Assembly (NCBI RefSeq): GCF_029968035.1
Contig: NZ_JASCIQ010000013.1
Span: 108,352-172,351, forward strand
Origin: Streptomyces cavernicola
GTDB taxonomy: Bacteria; Actinomycetota; Actinomycetes; Streptomycetales; Streptomycetaceae
Direction: 5' to 3'
DNA length: 64,000 nucleotides
Both the position numbers and the translations under genes were made by a program. Of this stretch, positions 16,863 to 26,831 are shown piece by piece (position 1 is the stretch's first letter; the number at the start of each line of letters is the position of its first letter). The notes below the pieces were generated by a model. It saw only the letters and a list, made by a program, of their open reading frames with translations. It was not told the origin of the DNA and did not search any database.

Positions 16863-17489
16863 ATGCGGGCACGCACAGCCACGGTGAAGTGCAACGTCAA
16901 CCTCACGATCACCGTCGACGGCTACTCGGCCGGGACCGACCAGACCGAGGACCGCCCCTTCGGGCACGACGGCGGCGACGGCACGGGCGACCGGCTGCAC
17001 GCCTGGATGTTCGACACCCCGGAAGAGAACCGCGCCGAGATCGAGGAGCTCGCCGCCCCCTCGGCGTTCATCATGGGGCGCAACATGTTCGGGCCGGTCC
17101 GCGGCGACTGGGACCGGCCGTGGAACGGCTGGTGGGGCGACGATCCGCCGTTCCACGGACCGGTGTTCGTCCTCACCCACCACGCGCGCGAACCGCAGCC
17201 CATGCGGGGCGGTACCACGTACCACTTCGTCACCGACGGAATCGAGTCGGCCCTGGCGCAGGCCCGTGAGGCGGCCGAAGGCGGCGACGTCGGCGTCCTC
17301 GGCGGCGCGACCACCGCCAACCAGTACCTCGCCGCAGGCCTCGTCGACGAACTGCGCCTGCACATCGTGCCGTTCACGCTCGGCGCCGGCACGCGGCTGT
17401 TCGACGGCGTCCCGCCGCTCAGGCTTGAACAGCTCACGTCCAGGGCGGCGACCGGCGTCACCCACGTCACGTACCGCGTCCTGCCTTGA
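16863..17489 (+). CDS. RibD C-terminal/dihydrofolate reductase-like family protein
   Basis: A 208-residue NADPH-dependent reductase-fold protein. Family features are NLTITVDGYSAG at the start, FIMGRNMFGP, the cofactor-contacting DVGVLGGATTANQYLAAGLV and ELRLHIVPFTLGAGTRLF. These stand-alone proteins are widespread in actinobacteria and mostly uncharacterised. They are not expected to act in riboflavin synthesis without a deaminase domain. A paralogue lies at 23095. It follows the GntR gene by 88 bases on the same strand and could be cotranscribed. Confidence 0.85.
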   Translation: MRARTATVKCNVNLTITVDGYSAGTDQTEDRPFGHDGGDGTGDRLHAWMFDTPEENRAEIEELAAPSAFIMGRNMFGPVRGDWDRPWNGWWGDDPPFHGPVFVLTHHAREPQPMRGGTTYHFVTDGIESALAQAREAAEGGDVGVLGGATTANQYLAAGLVDELRLHIVPFTLGAGTRLFDGVPPLRLEQLTSRAATGVTHVTYRVLP

Positions 17490-17622
17490 CCGGTTGTCGC
17501 CGGAACCCGCGCCCGCGGCCGGTGAATCCGGCTCATTCGCCGGACCGTCGTCGGTGCGGCGGCCTACCGTGAGCACACGTCGCGTCTTCCACGCCTACCG
17601 CGGTTCCCCGAGGAGGAATGCT

Positions 17623-18177
17623 GTGCCCTCGTCCTCTCCGTCGCCCTCTCCCTGTGACCCGAAGACCGCCCCCGCGGGCGACGTGGGCACGGCGCTGATG
17701 CTGATCGACTCCCGGCTCAAACAGATCCACGGCGGCCGGACCGAGCCCGACGCCGAACAGCAGGTCCTCACCGAGCAGTTCGCCGCATCCATCGGCCGCG
17801 GCGGAGTCGACGACCTCCTCGACGGGGCCTGCACGCTCATCTACATGTACATGCAGTGGCTGAGCAGGGTCTACGAGGAGCACGACGAGGACGTCATCGA
17901 GGCCGTGGTGCCCAACATCGTGGCCGGCATGCGGATGATGCCGAGGAGCGTCCGCCCCGAGGCCATCCCCACCATGGCCGGCCTGCTCGTCGCCGCAGGC
18001 ACGGGCCTGAGCCCGAGCCTGTGGCGCAAGCAGTACGGGTACTGGACCAAGGAGGAGATGAACCCCCTCGAAGCGACGGCGTTCCTGCTCGCCGAGCACA
18101 TCAACCGCATCACCGAGGACCCCGACTTCGCCACCCGCCTGATCGGCGCTGCGCTGACCGGAGCGGAGGAGGGCTGA
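17623..18177 (+). CDS. Hypothetical protein
   Basis: A 184-residue soluble, helix-rich protein that I do not recognise. The GTG start at 17623 is supported by a perfect AGGAGG six bases upstream. The first 20 residues are Ser/Pro-rich (PSSSPSPSPCDPK). The centre has LLDGACTLIYMYMQWLSRVY and a Met-rich helix (GMRMMPRSVRPEAIPTMAGL). No signal peptide or catalytic motif is visible. Neighbours give no functional hint. Confidence 0.7.
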   Translation: MPSSSPSPSPCDPKTAPAGDVGTALMLIDSRLKQIHGGRTEPDAEQQVLTEQFAASIGRGGVDDLLDGACTLIYMYMQWLSRVYEEHDEDVIEAVVPNIVAGMRMMPRSVRPEAIPTMAGLLVAAGTGLSPSLWRKQYGYWTKEEMNPLEATAFLLAEHINRITEDPDFATRLIGAALTGAEEG

Positions 18178-18240
18178 CGCCCGACGCCCACGCAGGTGGG
18201 CCCGACAGGGCGGGGCCAGGCCGGGCAGTCAACGTCAGGC

Positions 18241-18300
18241 CCGACAGGGCTCGGTCAGCCCCGACAGGGCTCGGTCAGCCCCGACAGGGCTCGGTCAGCC
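18241..18300. repeat. Three perfect 20-bp tandem repeats
   Basis: CCGACAGGGCTCGGTCAGCC occurs three times in a row, with partial copies on both sides (18202-18235 and 18300-18345). The array separates two convergent genes. Short related units suggest slippage-driven expansion. Confidence 0.75.
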
Positions 18301-18332
18301 GGGCAGTCAACGCCAGGCCCGGCAGGGATACG

Positions 18333-19079
18333 TCAGGCCCGGCAGCGGAACATCTCCAGCGGCGGGTTGGCGAGCAGCTCGGCCCAGAACTCCTCGCCGT
18401 ACTCGCGGATTCCCGCCTCGGAGATCTGCAGCGGAACCCACTCCACCGCACCGAACCCGGCCGCCTTCAGGCACTGCTCGTACACGTCCCGGCGCGGCGT
18501 CGCCACCTCGATGGTGATCGGCTCCGGGTCGAGAAGCGCCGTGACCCGGGACCGAATCCCCGTCTCGACCACCTCGCCGGTCGCCTCGCAGCGGAAGCCG
18601 TACTTGTCCAGGGGCGTCGAGTCGAAGCGGTAGTCGGGCTTCTGCGCGAGGACGAAGAACTCGCCGCCCGGCACCAGGCTCCGGTGGATGTTGCGGCACA
18701 TCCGCTCCATCTCCGCGATGTCCGCGGCATAGTTGAGGCACTGCACGCCGAGCGCGACATCGAACTGCCGCTCCAGCGGCCGAAGTTCGGACACGTTGCC
18801 GACCTCGTACCGCACACCGAGCGGCTCGCGCTCCTCGATGCCGCGAGCGGCGGCGATCATCTCGACGGAGATGTCCACGCCGAACACGTCCGCGGCGCCG
18901 CGCCGCTTGAACTCCCTGCTGTAGAAGCCGGTGCCGCAGGCCAGGTCGAGCACCGACCTGCCGCTGACGTCCCCCACCATGCCCAGGAAGCTCGGCACCT
19001 CCCCGTAACGCATCAGCGGCAGGGACTTGAACCCCTCGAATGCCTCACCGATCTTGTCGTACTGATGCTGCACGCTCAC
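18333..19079 (-). CDS. Class I SAM-dependent methyltransferase
   Basis: A 248-residue methyltransferase. Motif I (VLDLACGTGFYSREF) is at residues about 43-57, the post-I acidic region in FGVDISVEMI, motif II around VALGVQCLNYAADIAEM and motif III in SLVPGGEFFVL. The start is GTG 19079 with AGAGGGG nine bases upstream. The substrate is unknown. The organisation resembles small-molecule methyltransferases such as ubiquinone/sterol-like enzymes. The gene is divergent from the SUKH-4 gene. Confidence 0.85.
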   Translation of the reverse strand: MSVQHQYDKIGEAFEGFKSLPLMRYGEVPSFLGMVGDVSGRSVLDLACGTGFYSREFKRRGAADVFGVDISVEMIAAARGIEEREPLGVRYEVGNVSELRPLERQFDVALGVQCLNYAADIAEMERMCRNIHRSLVPGGEFFVLAQKPDYRFDSTPLDKYGFRCEATGEVVETGIRSRVTALLDPEPITIEVATPRRDVYEQCLKAAGFGAVEWVPLQISEAGIREYGEEFWAELLANPPLEMFRCRA

Positions 19080-19240
19080 GTACTGCCCCTCTGCGGTCGG
19101 TCCTGTGGTGCGGTGCGCCCGAGTCTGCTTCGCCGAGGTCCGGAGGCTGTACTGGCAGATGACACAAATAAGTTGAGGGGTCTGCCTCGTATCACCCAGC
19201 CAGCGTTTTCGGGCGAGCGTCCGTCGCCGGACCGGCGTTG

Positions 19241-19268
19241 TCAGTGCCATGCGCTTGACTGGCACTGA
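19241..19268. promoter_or_regulatory. Perfect 9-bp inverted repeat upstream of SUKH-4 gene
   Basis: TCAGTGCCA-N10-TGGCACTGA has arms centred 19 bases apart, about two helical turns, which suits a dimeric regulator. It ends 28 bases before the SUKH-4 start and overlaps where a promoter would lie. Confidence 0.5.
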
Positions 19269-19295
19269 GCGCACACACCTACGCAGGGGGACGCA

Positions 19296-19889
19296 GTGGA
19301 GACGGACAACGGCGGTACGACCGTGCCGGAGACGCCGGACGCCGCATGGCTGGAGGAGCGGTTCGGCGAGGGCTCGCTCTGGCGACCTCAAGAGGCCGAT
19401 CTGCCGGCCGAGTTGACGGACCGGAAGTCCCGGGAGTTCCTGCTCACGGTCGGCTTTCCCGCGGTCCGGCTCGACGTGGTGGGGATCGACACGACAAGCC
19501 TCAGGGACGAGGGCGCCCTGGAGCCGTTCGACGCCGACGAGCTCTACGGCAATCGCCGCCCTGACGACGACACCCCGCCCGAGAACTTCAGCTTCTTCCT
19601 GGCCGCCCGCTCCGACCAGCACCTGATGCTCGACGATCACGGCGGCATCACCCACTACGACCCCAACGGCTGGGACCACGCGAGAGGTTGGAAGGGCCCT
19701 GCCGCCGCCTCGCTCCCGTCCCTCGCGGCGCTCCTCGGCCTGATAGCGGAGTCGGCCGACTCCCTGGACCGCTCGACGGAAGAAGGCCGACGGAGCGCCG
19801 CGATCGCCGACTTGCAGGAACGCATGATCGCGCACGACGTGGACGTGGACTCCGATTTCTGGAACGAGGTGTTCGAGCATCTGGAGTGA
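19296..19889 (+). CDS. SUKH-4 family immunity-like protein
   Basis: A 197-residue acidic protein. The segment SREFLLTVGFPAVRLDVVGI followed by DTTSL, and SFFLAARSDQHLMLDDHGG then ITHYDPNGW, match the SUKH-4 immunity family pattern. The GTG start at 19296 is preceded by AGGGGGA. In polymorphic toxin systems SUKH proteins neutralise nuclease or deaminase toxins. No toxin is adjacent, so it is an orphan immunity gene or has been recruited to another role (inference). Confidence 0.75.
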   Translation: METDNGGTTVPETPDAAWLEERFGEGSLWRPQEADLPAELTDRKSREFLLTVGFPAVRLDVVGIDTTSLRDEGALEPFDADELYGNRRPDDDTPPENFSFFLAARSDQHLMLDDHGGITHYDPNGWDHARGWKGPAAASLPSLAALLGLIAESADSLDRSTEEGRRSAAIADLQERMIAHDVDVDSDFWNEVFEHLE

Positions 19890-19929
19890 CGTCGTGGGGT
19901 GACGCCTTGGGGGTGTCGGCAACCGACGA

Positions 19930-19960
19930 GAGCCCGGCCTCCCTGAAGGAGACCGGGCTC
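19930..19960. terminator. Bidirectional hairpin between SUKH-4 and steroid dehydrogenase genes
   Basis: GAGCCCGG at 19930-19937 pairs with CCGGGCTC at 19953-19960. An inner CTCC/GGAG pairing extends the stem around a five-base loop. It lies between convergent 3' ends. Confidence 0.75.
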
Positions 19961-19976
19961 CGGGCGGGGCGCGGAA

Positions 19977-21391
<1,415 letters not shown>

Positions 21392-21564
21392 GTATGCATG
21401 GTATGCCCGTGTGGCACAATCTGCCACCGACGTGTTCCGGGGCGGCGCGCAGCAGCGGCGAGCGCCTCCGTAGGCCCGAGTTGCCTCCGTACGCCCATGA
21501 CGCCTCCGTAGGACGAGACGCCTCCGTGGGCCCCGGTGACTCCAGCGATCCAGGTGAACGAACG

Positions 21565-22842
21565 ATGGGACGGCAAGACCAAGTGCGGCGACGGCGTTTC
21601 CTCCACCAGACGGCCTCCCTCGCCTCGGGAGCGGCACTAGGCCTCGCCGGCTGCGGCGCCGGCGAGACCAGGACACCCCTGCGCTTGATGGTGGCCAGCT
21701 ATGACAAGAGCGTCGGCGCCTCCATCGGCGACCAGTGGGCCGGCGTCGTCAAGGCCTTCGAGAAGAAGCACCCGAGCATCCAGGTCACCGTCGAGCATGT
21801 GCCGTTCGAGAAGCTGGACGCGACTCTCGCCCGCCGGGTCAGGGACGGCAAGGCCCCCGACATCGCGCAGTCCAACCTCTTCGCGAGCTACGCGGCGAAC
21901 GACCTCCTGTACGCCGCGTCGGACATCTTCGACATCGCCACCGAGTCCGACTTCACGCTGTCCCTCGCACAGGCCGGCAAGGTCCACCGCGTCCAGTACG
22001 GCATCCCCCTGATGGCGAGCACCCCGCGCCTCTTCTACAACACGGCCCTCTTCGAGAAGGCCGGCGTCGACAGCCCGCCCCGCACCTGGGCCGAGCTGCG
22101 CGCCGCGGCTCAGGCCCTGCAGAGCAGCGGCGTCCCGACCCCGTACGGGCTGCAGTTCGGCCCCGAGGCCGCCGAGGACGAGCTCTACTCCTGGCTCCTG
22201 GCGGGCGAGGGCGACTACACGACGTCCAGCGGCTACGACTTCTACTCCGACCCGAACGTCGCGACCCTGACCTGGCTCCGGGACGAGCTGGTCGGTCCGG
22301 GCCTCGCGGGCGCGGACCCGGCGAAGCTGAGCCGCACGGCCGCCTACGAGCAGTTCCTCGGCGGGCGCATCGGCATGATGCTCGCCCACCCGGTGCTCAT
22401 GGACGCGGCCGACGGCCTGAAGGTCCCGTACGCCCACGCCGCCTTCCCCGCCCGGCGCGGCGGCGCGGCCGTGCCCGTCGGCATCAACGACTGGCTGCTC
22501 GCCTTCCGGCAGAACGGCCGCCGCGCGGCCTGCGCCGCCTTCCTCGGCTTCGTCTACGGCAAGGAGTCCGAGGCCAGTTACGGCGGCGGGGGCGCGGCCG
22601 CGCTCCCGGTCACCGAGACCGGTGCCGAGGCCGTGGCCGCGAAGGGCGACCGCCTCAACAAGTTCATCGGCCAGCTGCCGCGCGCACGGTTCCAGCCGAC
22701 GTCCATGCGGTCCTGGTCCACGGTCCGCCGCGAGATACGCACGGAGATCGGCCGCGCGGTGCGCCGCGACGGAGACCCGGACGCGATCCTGCGCTCCCTC
22801 CAGGCCGGCGCCACCCGCAGCGAGGCCCAGGCCAGGTCCTGA
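21565..22842 (+). CDS. ABC transporter sugar-binding lipoprotein (orphan)
   Basis: A 425-residue extracellular solute-binding protein of the carbohydrate family 1 type. The N-terminus has a four-arginine stretch (RRRRFLHQ) of Tat-like character and a lipobox LAGC with the lipidated Cys at residue 30. Binding-protein features include KAFEKKHPSIQVTVEHVPF, DIAQSNLFASYAANDLLYA and GIPLMASTPRLFYN. The ATG at 21565 follows AGGTG. No permease or ATPase gene lies nearby, so it must share a distant transporter or act as a sensor. Confidence 0.88.
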   Translation: MGRQDQVRRRRFLHQTASLASGAALGLAGCGAGETRTPLRLMVASYDKSVGASIGDQWAGVVKAFEKKHPSIQVTVEHVPFEKLDATLARRVRDGKAPDIAQSNLFASYAANDLLYAASDIFDIATESDFTLSLAQAGKVHRVQYGIPLMASTPRLFYNTALFEKAGVDSPPRTWAELRAAAQALQSSGVPTPYGLQFGPEAAEDELYSWLLAGEGDYTTSSGYDFYSDPNVATLTWLRDELVGPGLAGADPAKLSRTAAYEQFLGGRIGMMLAHPVLMDAADGLKVPYAHAAFPARRGGAAVPVGINDWLLAFRQNGRRAACAAFLGFVYGKESEASYGGGGAAALPVTETGAEAVAAKGDRLNKFIGQLPRARFQPTSMRSWSTVRREIRTEIGRAVRRDGDPDAILRSLQAGATRSEAQARS

Positions 22843-23094
22843 GCGGGCGGGGGCGCTCCCGGCACGCATACGTACGGCGAGGACGGGACGCGCTTCGACT
22901 GATATACGCGGGACCTCAGGGGGTACGCGGGGGCAGGCGGGACCAGAGCGGCTCGTCCCTCCCGGTGACCCGCGCAGGCAGCCGTCGACCGGCGGAGCGA
23001 TGAGTTCGAGGCGCGCACCGGGTCTAAAGGTGTGACGCGACGCACCGCACGCCGATCGCCCCCACGCCGATCGCCCGCACCCGAGGAGAGCGCC

Positions 23095-23670
23095 ATGACC
23101 GCCACCTACACCTTCGACGTGTTCTCCAGCCTCGACGGCTACGGAGCCGCAGGCGGCGACTGGACCGGCTACTGGGGCAAACAGGGCCCCGAGCTGCTCG
23201 AACACCGCCTCTCGCTGTACGACGAGGAGCAGCGCATGGTCCTCGGGGCCAACACGTACCGCCTCTTCGCGCAGATGCTGGCCGAGAGCACCGAGGACTC
23301 CGACGTACGCGACCCCTGGGTCACGCGGATGCGGAACCTGCCGGCGACGGTGGTGTCGTCGACGCTGCAGGGCCCCCTCGACTGGCCGGACGCGACCGTC
23401 GAGAGCGGGGACGCCCTGGACGTCGTCGCGCGGCTCAAGAAGGAGTCCGACGTGCCGCTGCGCTCGCACGGCAGCCTGTCGATGAACCGTGCGCTGATGG
23501 GCTCAGGCCTGGTCGACCGCCTGCAGGTGACCCTGTTCCCCGTCATCACGGGCCGGACCGGTCTCGACCCGATCTTCGCGGGCGCGGCCGACTTCGACCT
23601 GGAACTGATCGAGCAGCGGACCCTCGACGGAAACATCCAGGAACTCATCTATCTGCCCAGGCTCCACTGA
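23095..23670 (+). CDS. RibD C-terminal/dihydrofolate reductase-like family protein
   Basis: A 191-residue reductase-fold protein. It begins TYTFDVFSSLDGYGAAGGDW, with MVLGANTYRLFAQM, a GSLSMNRALMGSGLVDRLQV cofactor segment and LFPVITGRTGLDPIF. GAGGAG precedes the ATG. It belongs to the same broad family as the gene at 16863 but to a different subgroup. The 250 bases upstream show nothing I can name. Function and substrate are unknown. Confidence 0.85.
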   Translation: MTATYTFDVFSSLDGYGAAGGDWTGYWGKQGPELLEHRLSLYDEEQRMVLGANTYRLFAQMLAESTEDSDVRDPWVTRMRNLPATVVSSTLQGPLDWPDATVESGDALDVVARLKKESDVPLRSHGSLSMNRALMGSGLVDRLQVTLFPVITGRTGLDPIFAGAADFDLELIEQRTLDGNIQELIYLPRLH

Positions 23671-23740
23671 CCCGCCGACGGAACGCGGGGACCGAACGGA
23701 CTGAACTGCGTGGGGCATCAGCGGGCCTTGAGGTCGCCCC

Positions 23741-24187
23741 GTGTCACCCTGCGCGGATGTGGTCGCCGGCCAACGGGGCGTGCTCGACCTGCACTTCGAG
23801 ACGCTCCTGCCGGTGCAGGATACGGACCAGCAGCTCCTGATCTTCCGCGCGGCCAACGACGAGATGCACGCCGCCGCCGATGCATTCCTCCAGGAATTCG
23901 GTGGGTTGACCGTGAACATCGCCGGCCCCGGAGTCGACCGCGCCCGCGAACCCTTCGCTCTCGACCCGGAGTTGGCGCTGGGGGAGGGCGACCGGTTCGC
24001 GGAGTGGGGTGACCTGCTCGGCAGGCGGCTCTTCCCGGTCGGCGAGCTCGACCACGGCCGGTACTTCCTCGGCGTCGACGAACGCCGTGAGCTCTACCTC
24101 GTGGAGACCTGGCTCGCCGGGTTCGGCTCCCTGCCCGAGGCTCTGGACAACCTCATCCTCGGCGTGGCGCCCCACAGGATCGGGTGA
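23741..24187 (+). CDS. SUKH-3-like protein, N-terminus possibly degraded
   Basis: A 148-residue protein. The hallmark AADAFLQEFGGLTVNIAGPG is followed by FALDPELALGEGDRFAEWGD, then LLGRRLFPVGELDHGRYFLG and VDERRELYLVETW, as in SUKH-3 immunity proteins. The usual N-terminal GWxPGR motif is absent in this frame. A similar WSPAN reading exists in another frame at 23760, which suggests a frameshift near the 5' end. The GTG start at 23741 is therefore uncertain. No toxin gene is adjacent. Confidence 0.6.
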   Translation: MSPCADVVAGQRGVLDLHFETLLPVQDTDQQLLIFRAANDEMHAAADAFLQEFGGLTVNIAGPGVDRAREPFALDPELALGEGDRFAEWGDLLGRRLFPVGELDHGRYFLGVDERRELYLVETWLAGFGSLPEALDNLILGVAPHRIG

Positions 24188-24359
24188 CGGGGCCGACGCC
24201 ATCAGGCCCGTTCCCCGCGGGAGTTGGAGGGCCGGGGGCCCGGTGTCCGCCCCGAGGGAAGTGCAGGTCAAAGGCAGGGAACGCAGAGGAAAAGACGAGG
24301 TCAAGCGTGTGGGCTTGGCTTGTTCTGAGGTGTGGGCGGGTGCAGCGGAGCGTTAGCCT

Positions 24360-24385
24360 GGGTAATTAGTCGCCTTGGGCAATTA
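24360..24385. promoter_or_regulatory. Spaced AATTA direct repeats upstream of acyl-CoA ligase
   Basis: GGGTAATTA (24360-24368) and GGGCAATTA (24377-24385) are the only A/T-rich islands in this region. They lie about 90 bases before the ligase start and are likely promoter or operator elements. The rest of 24188-24471 shows no gene. Confidence 0.35.
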
Positions 24386-24471
24386 ATGCACCGGGCGACC
24401 ACTGACCGACCGAGCACCACCCATCGGCGCGCACAGGGACGAGCGCGCCGGTGATGTCAGGAGGACAGCTC

Positions 24472-26133
24472 ATGCCCGCCGAGGCATCCGCAGCCATAAC
24501 CACCCCCACTGTCACCCCCACCTCCACCATCCACACCCCCAGCCCCTCCGCTCCCTCAACTCCCCGGGAAAACCGGACGACTTCGGTCCAGGGGGACAGG
24601 GGCCCCTTCCGCACTCACATCGAAGACACCCTCGACGCGCTGCGCTCCGACCCGGACCGCGAGGTCCTGGTCCACGGCGACCAACGCCTGACGGCTGGTC
24701 AATTCCATTCCCTGGTACACCGCATGGCCCACGCGCTGGTCGCCAGAGGCGTGGCGCGCGGCACCACCGTCACCCTGCTCAGCGGCAACCTGCCCGAGAC
24801 CGTCACCGCCCGCTACGCCGCCAACCTCGCGGGCTGCCGCGTCAACCACCTCTACAACAAGCTCTCCGCCGAGGTGCAGACGGCGATCGTCGAGGACGTC
24901 GAGACCCAGGTGCTGATCGTCGACCCGCGCTACGCCGACCGCGCCGCGGAGATCACCGCCGCCACCCCCGTACCGCACGTTCTCCTGCTGGGCGAGAGCA
25001 AGCGCGAGATCGGGGCCGACCTCCTCGCGCTCGCCGCCGCGCAGCCCGCCGAGCCGTTCACCGCCCGCGCCCGCCCCGACGACGTCTGCACCATCCGGCA
25101 CACCGGCGGTACGACGGGCCACCCCAAGGGCATCGTCACCACCTTCGAACAGGCCGACCGGATGGCCCGGACGGCGAGCGCGGTCCGTCCGGCGGGGGAG
25201 GAGCAGGCGCGGCAGCTCGCGTGCACGACCCTCGCGCACGGCGCGGGCATGCTGGCCGACGTCGTCATCCGGGCGGGCGGCGCCGTCGTCCTGCACGACG
25301 ACTTCGACGCGGGCGAGGTCCTCGCCGCCATCGAGCGCGAACGCATCACCCGCCTGTTCCTGCTGCCCCCGCTGCTCTACGAGCTCCTCGACCACCCGGA
25401 CTCCGCGCACCGCGACCTCAGCAGCCTGCGCGGACTGACCTACGGCGGCTGCCAGGCCTCGCCCGCCCGGATCGCGGACGCCGTCCGCCGACTCGGGCCG
25501 GTGCTCGTGCAGTTCTACGGGCAGAATGAGGCCGGCGGGATCAGCGTCCTCGCCGCCGACGACCACGACCCGGACCGGCCCGAGCGGCTGCGCTCCGCGG
25601 GCAAGGTGCTGCCCGGCGTCGAGGTCGAGGTCCTCGACAGCGACGGCAAGGACCTGCCGTACGGCGAGCTCGGCGAGATCTGCGTACGCTCCGACGGCAC
25701 CATGACCGGCTACTGGAAGCAGCCCGAACTCACCGCCGAAGTGCTGCGCGACGGCTGGCTGCACACCGGCGACATCGGCTTCCTCGACGCCGAGGGCTAC
25801 CTCACCGTCGTCGACCGGCTCAAGGACATGATCGTGGTCGTCGGCGGACACGTGTACACCACCGAGCTGGAGGACCTGCTCAACTCCCACCCGAAGGTGC
25901 GGCAGAGCGCCGTCTTCGGCGTACGCGACGCCGACCGCATGGAACGGGTGCACGCCGCGGTCGTCCCCGTATCGGGCGTGGAGGTGGCGGCGGAGGAACT
26001 GCGCGCCGCCGTACGCGAACAGCGCGGCGCGATGTACGAGCCGGCGCACATCGCCTTCCTGGACGCCCTGCCCCTCACGGACGCGGGCAAGCCCGACAAG
26101 AAGCTGCTGCGGCAGCGCGCTGAACAGCCGTAA
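24472..26133 (+). CDS. AMP-dependent fatty acid-CoA ligase family protein
   Basis: A 553-residue adenylate-forming enzyme. The P-loop-like motif is HTGGTTGHPKGI (residues about 208-219), the core Thr/Glu motif is FYGQNEAGG, the hinge region is GWLHTGDIGFLDAEGYLTVV-DRLKD, and the C-terminal catalytic Lys is in TDAGKPDKKLL. It activates a carboxylic acid as acyl-AMP, normally passing it to CoA. I use ATG 24472, preceded by AGGAGGA. The Pro/Thr-rich first 35 residues are probably disordered. Followed by fragments of a KAS III and an epimerase, it may be the surviving member of a lipid-type gene set. Confidence 0.88.
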   Translation: MPAEASAAITTPTVTPTSTIHTPSPSAPSTPRENRTTSVQGDRGPFRTHIEDTLDALRSDPDREVLVHGDQRLTAGQFHSLVHRMAHALVARGVARGTTVTLLSGNLPETVTARYAANLAGCRVNHLYNKLSAEVQTAIVEDVETQVLIVDPRYADRAAEITAATPVPHVLLLGESKREIGADLLALAAAQPAEPFTARARPDDVCTIRHTGGTTGHPKGIVTTFEQADRMARTASAVRPAGEEQARQLACTTLAHGAGMLADVVIRAGGAVVLHDDFDAGEVLAAIERERITRLFLLPPLLYELLDHPDSAHRDLSSLRGLTYGGCQASPARIADAVRRLGPVLVQFYGQNEAGGISVLAADDHDPDRPERLRSAGKVLPGVEVEVLDSDGKDLPYGELGEICVRSDGTMTGYWKQPELTAEVLRDGWLHTGDIGFLDAEGYLTVVDRLKDMIVVVGGHVYTTELEDLLNSHPKVRQSAVFGVRDADRMERVHAAVVPVSGVEVAAEELRAAVREQRGAMYEPAHIAFLDALPLTDAGKPDKKLLRQRAEQP

Positions 26134-26220
26134 CAACGGCGGGAGTTGGGGTGAGAGGCGGGCGGGGAGTGCCGGCGGCGGTCGCTGGACTCCCTGTTCG
26201 CCGGGCCGCGTACCCATGGC

Positions 26221-26242
26221 GCCTGAGTACCGGTACTCAGGC
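26221..26242. promoter_or_regulatory. Perfect 22-bp palindromic operator
   Basis: The half-site GCCTGAGTACC is followed immediately by its exact complement. The element ends 32 bases before the ATG at 26275, and a -10-like TAGCTT lies between, so it would overlap the -35 of a leaderless promoter. Its cognate regulator is not evident nearby. Confidence 0.65.
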
Positions 26243-26274
26243 GGGACGCCCGGCGGGCCGCCTAGCTTCCCTCC

Positions 26275-26796
26275 ATGCATACAGACCACGTCGCCCGCGG
26301 CCCGCAGGTCCGCGTCGGCATCACCGCGGTGGCCTCCGCACTGCCGGCGGCCGAGGTGTCCTCGTACGACCTCCAGGAACAGGTCACCGCGGCTGCCGGG
26401 CTCCGGCTGCCGGCCCGCATGCTGCAGCGGGCCACCGGCATCGACACCCGTCGCGTGGCGGGCCGTCGAGAACCTCACGGAGGCCTGCCTCGCGGCGGCC
26501 GACTGGGCGCCGGGGGCCTACAACATCGCCGACCCCACTCCGTACGACCGCGACGCGCGATCCGTACCGTCCTGCGGGCCCACGGCGTCCGCGCACGCAT
26601 CCGCCACCTTCCGCTCCCCGCCGCGCGCACGGCGGGCCGCGCGGCGGAGACCCTGGCCCGGCTGCGCCCCCGCACCGAGCCGGTGCTCACCTGCTACGCG
26701 GTGGCCCAGCTGGCACACCCCGTCGTCCTGGACGTGACCAAGGCCGAGGCGCAGGGGTGGACGGCGGTGCGCGAACTCGCCGAGTACGCCCGCTGA
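26275..26796 (+). pseudogene. Chimaeric remnant: KAS III N-terminus joined to NAD-epimerase C-terminus
   Basis: The first 60 codons (VGITAVASALPAAEVSSYDL, GLRLPARMLQRATGIDTRRV) are the start of a beta-ketoacyl-ACP synthase III. At about 26450-26462 the sequence jumps, in a different frame, into the tail of an NAD-dependent epimerase/dehydratase (AVENLTEACLAAADWAPGAY, NIADPTPYDRDA). At 26551-26560 one base is missing from a GCGGCG-like stretch, and the epimerase continues in the first frame (AIRTVLRAHGVRARI, HPVVLDVTKAEAQGW). Neither enzyme retains an active site. A large deletion plus a frameshift explains the arrangement. Confidence 0.75.
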
Positions 26797-26831
26797 GGCC
26801 GAGTACGCCCGCTAAATCCGTCGGCCCGCTC

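Noticed and set aside
18178..18340. CRISPR-like array
   Set aside because: The 20-bp units are directly adjacent without spacers and no cas genes are present.
22843..23094. Possible small gene between the binding lipoprotein and the RibD_C gene
   Set aside because: No frame with normal codon use and a ribosome binding site was found.
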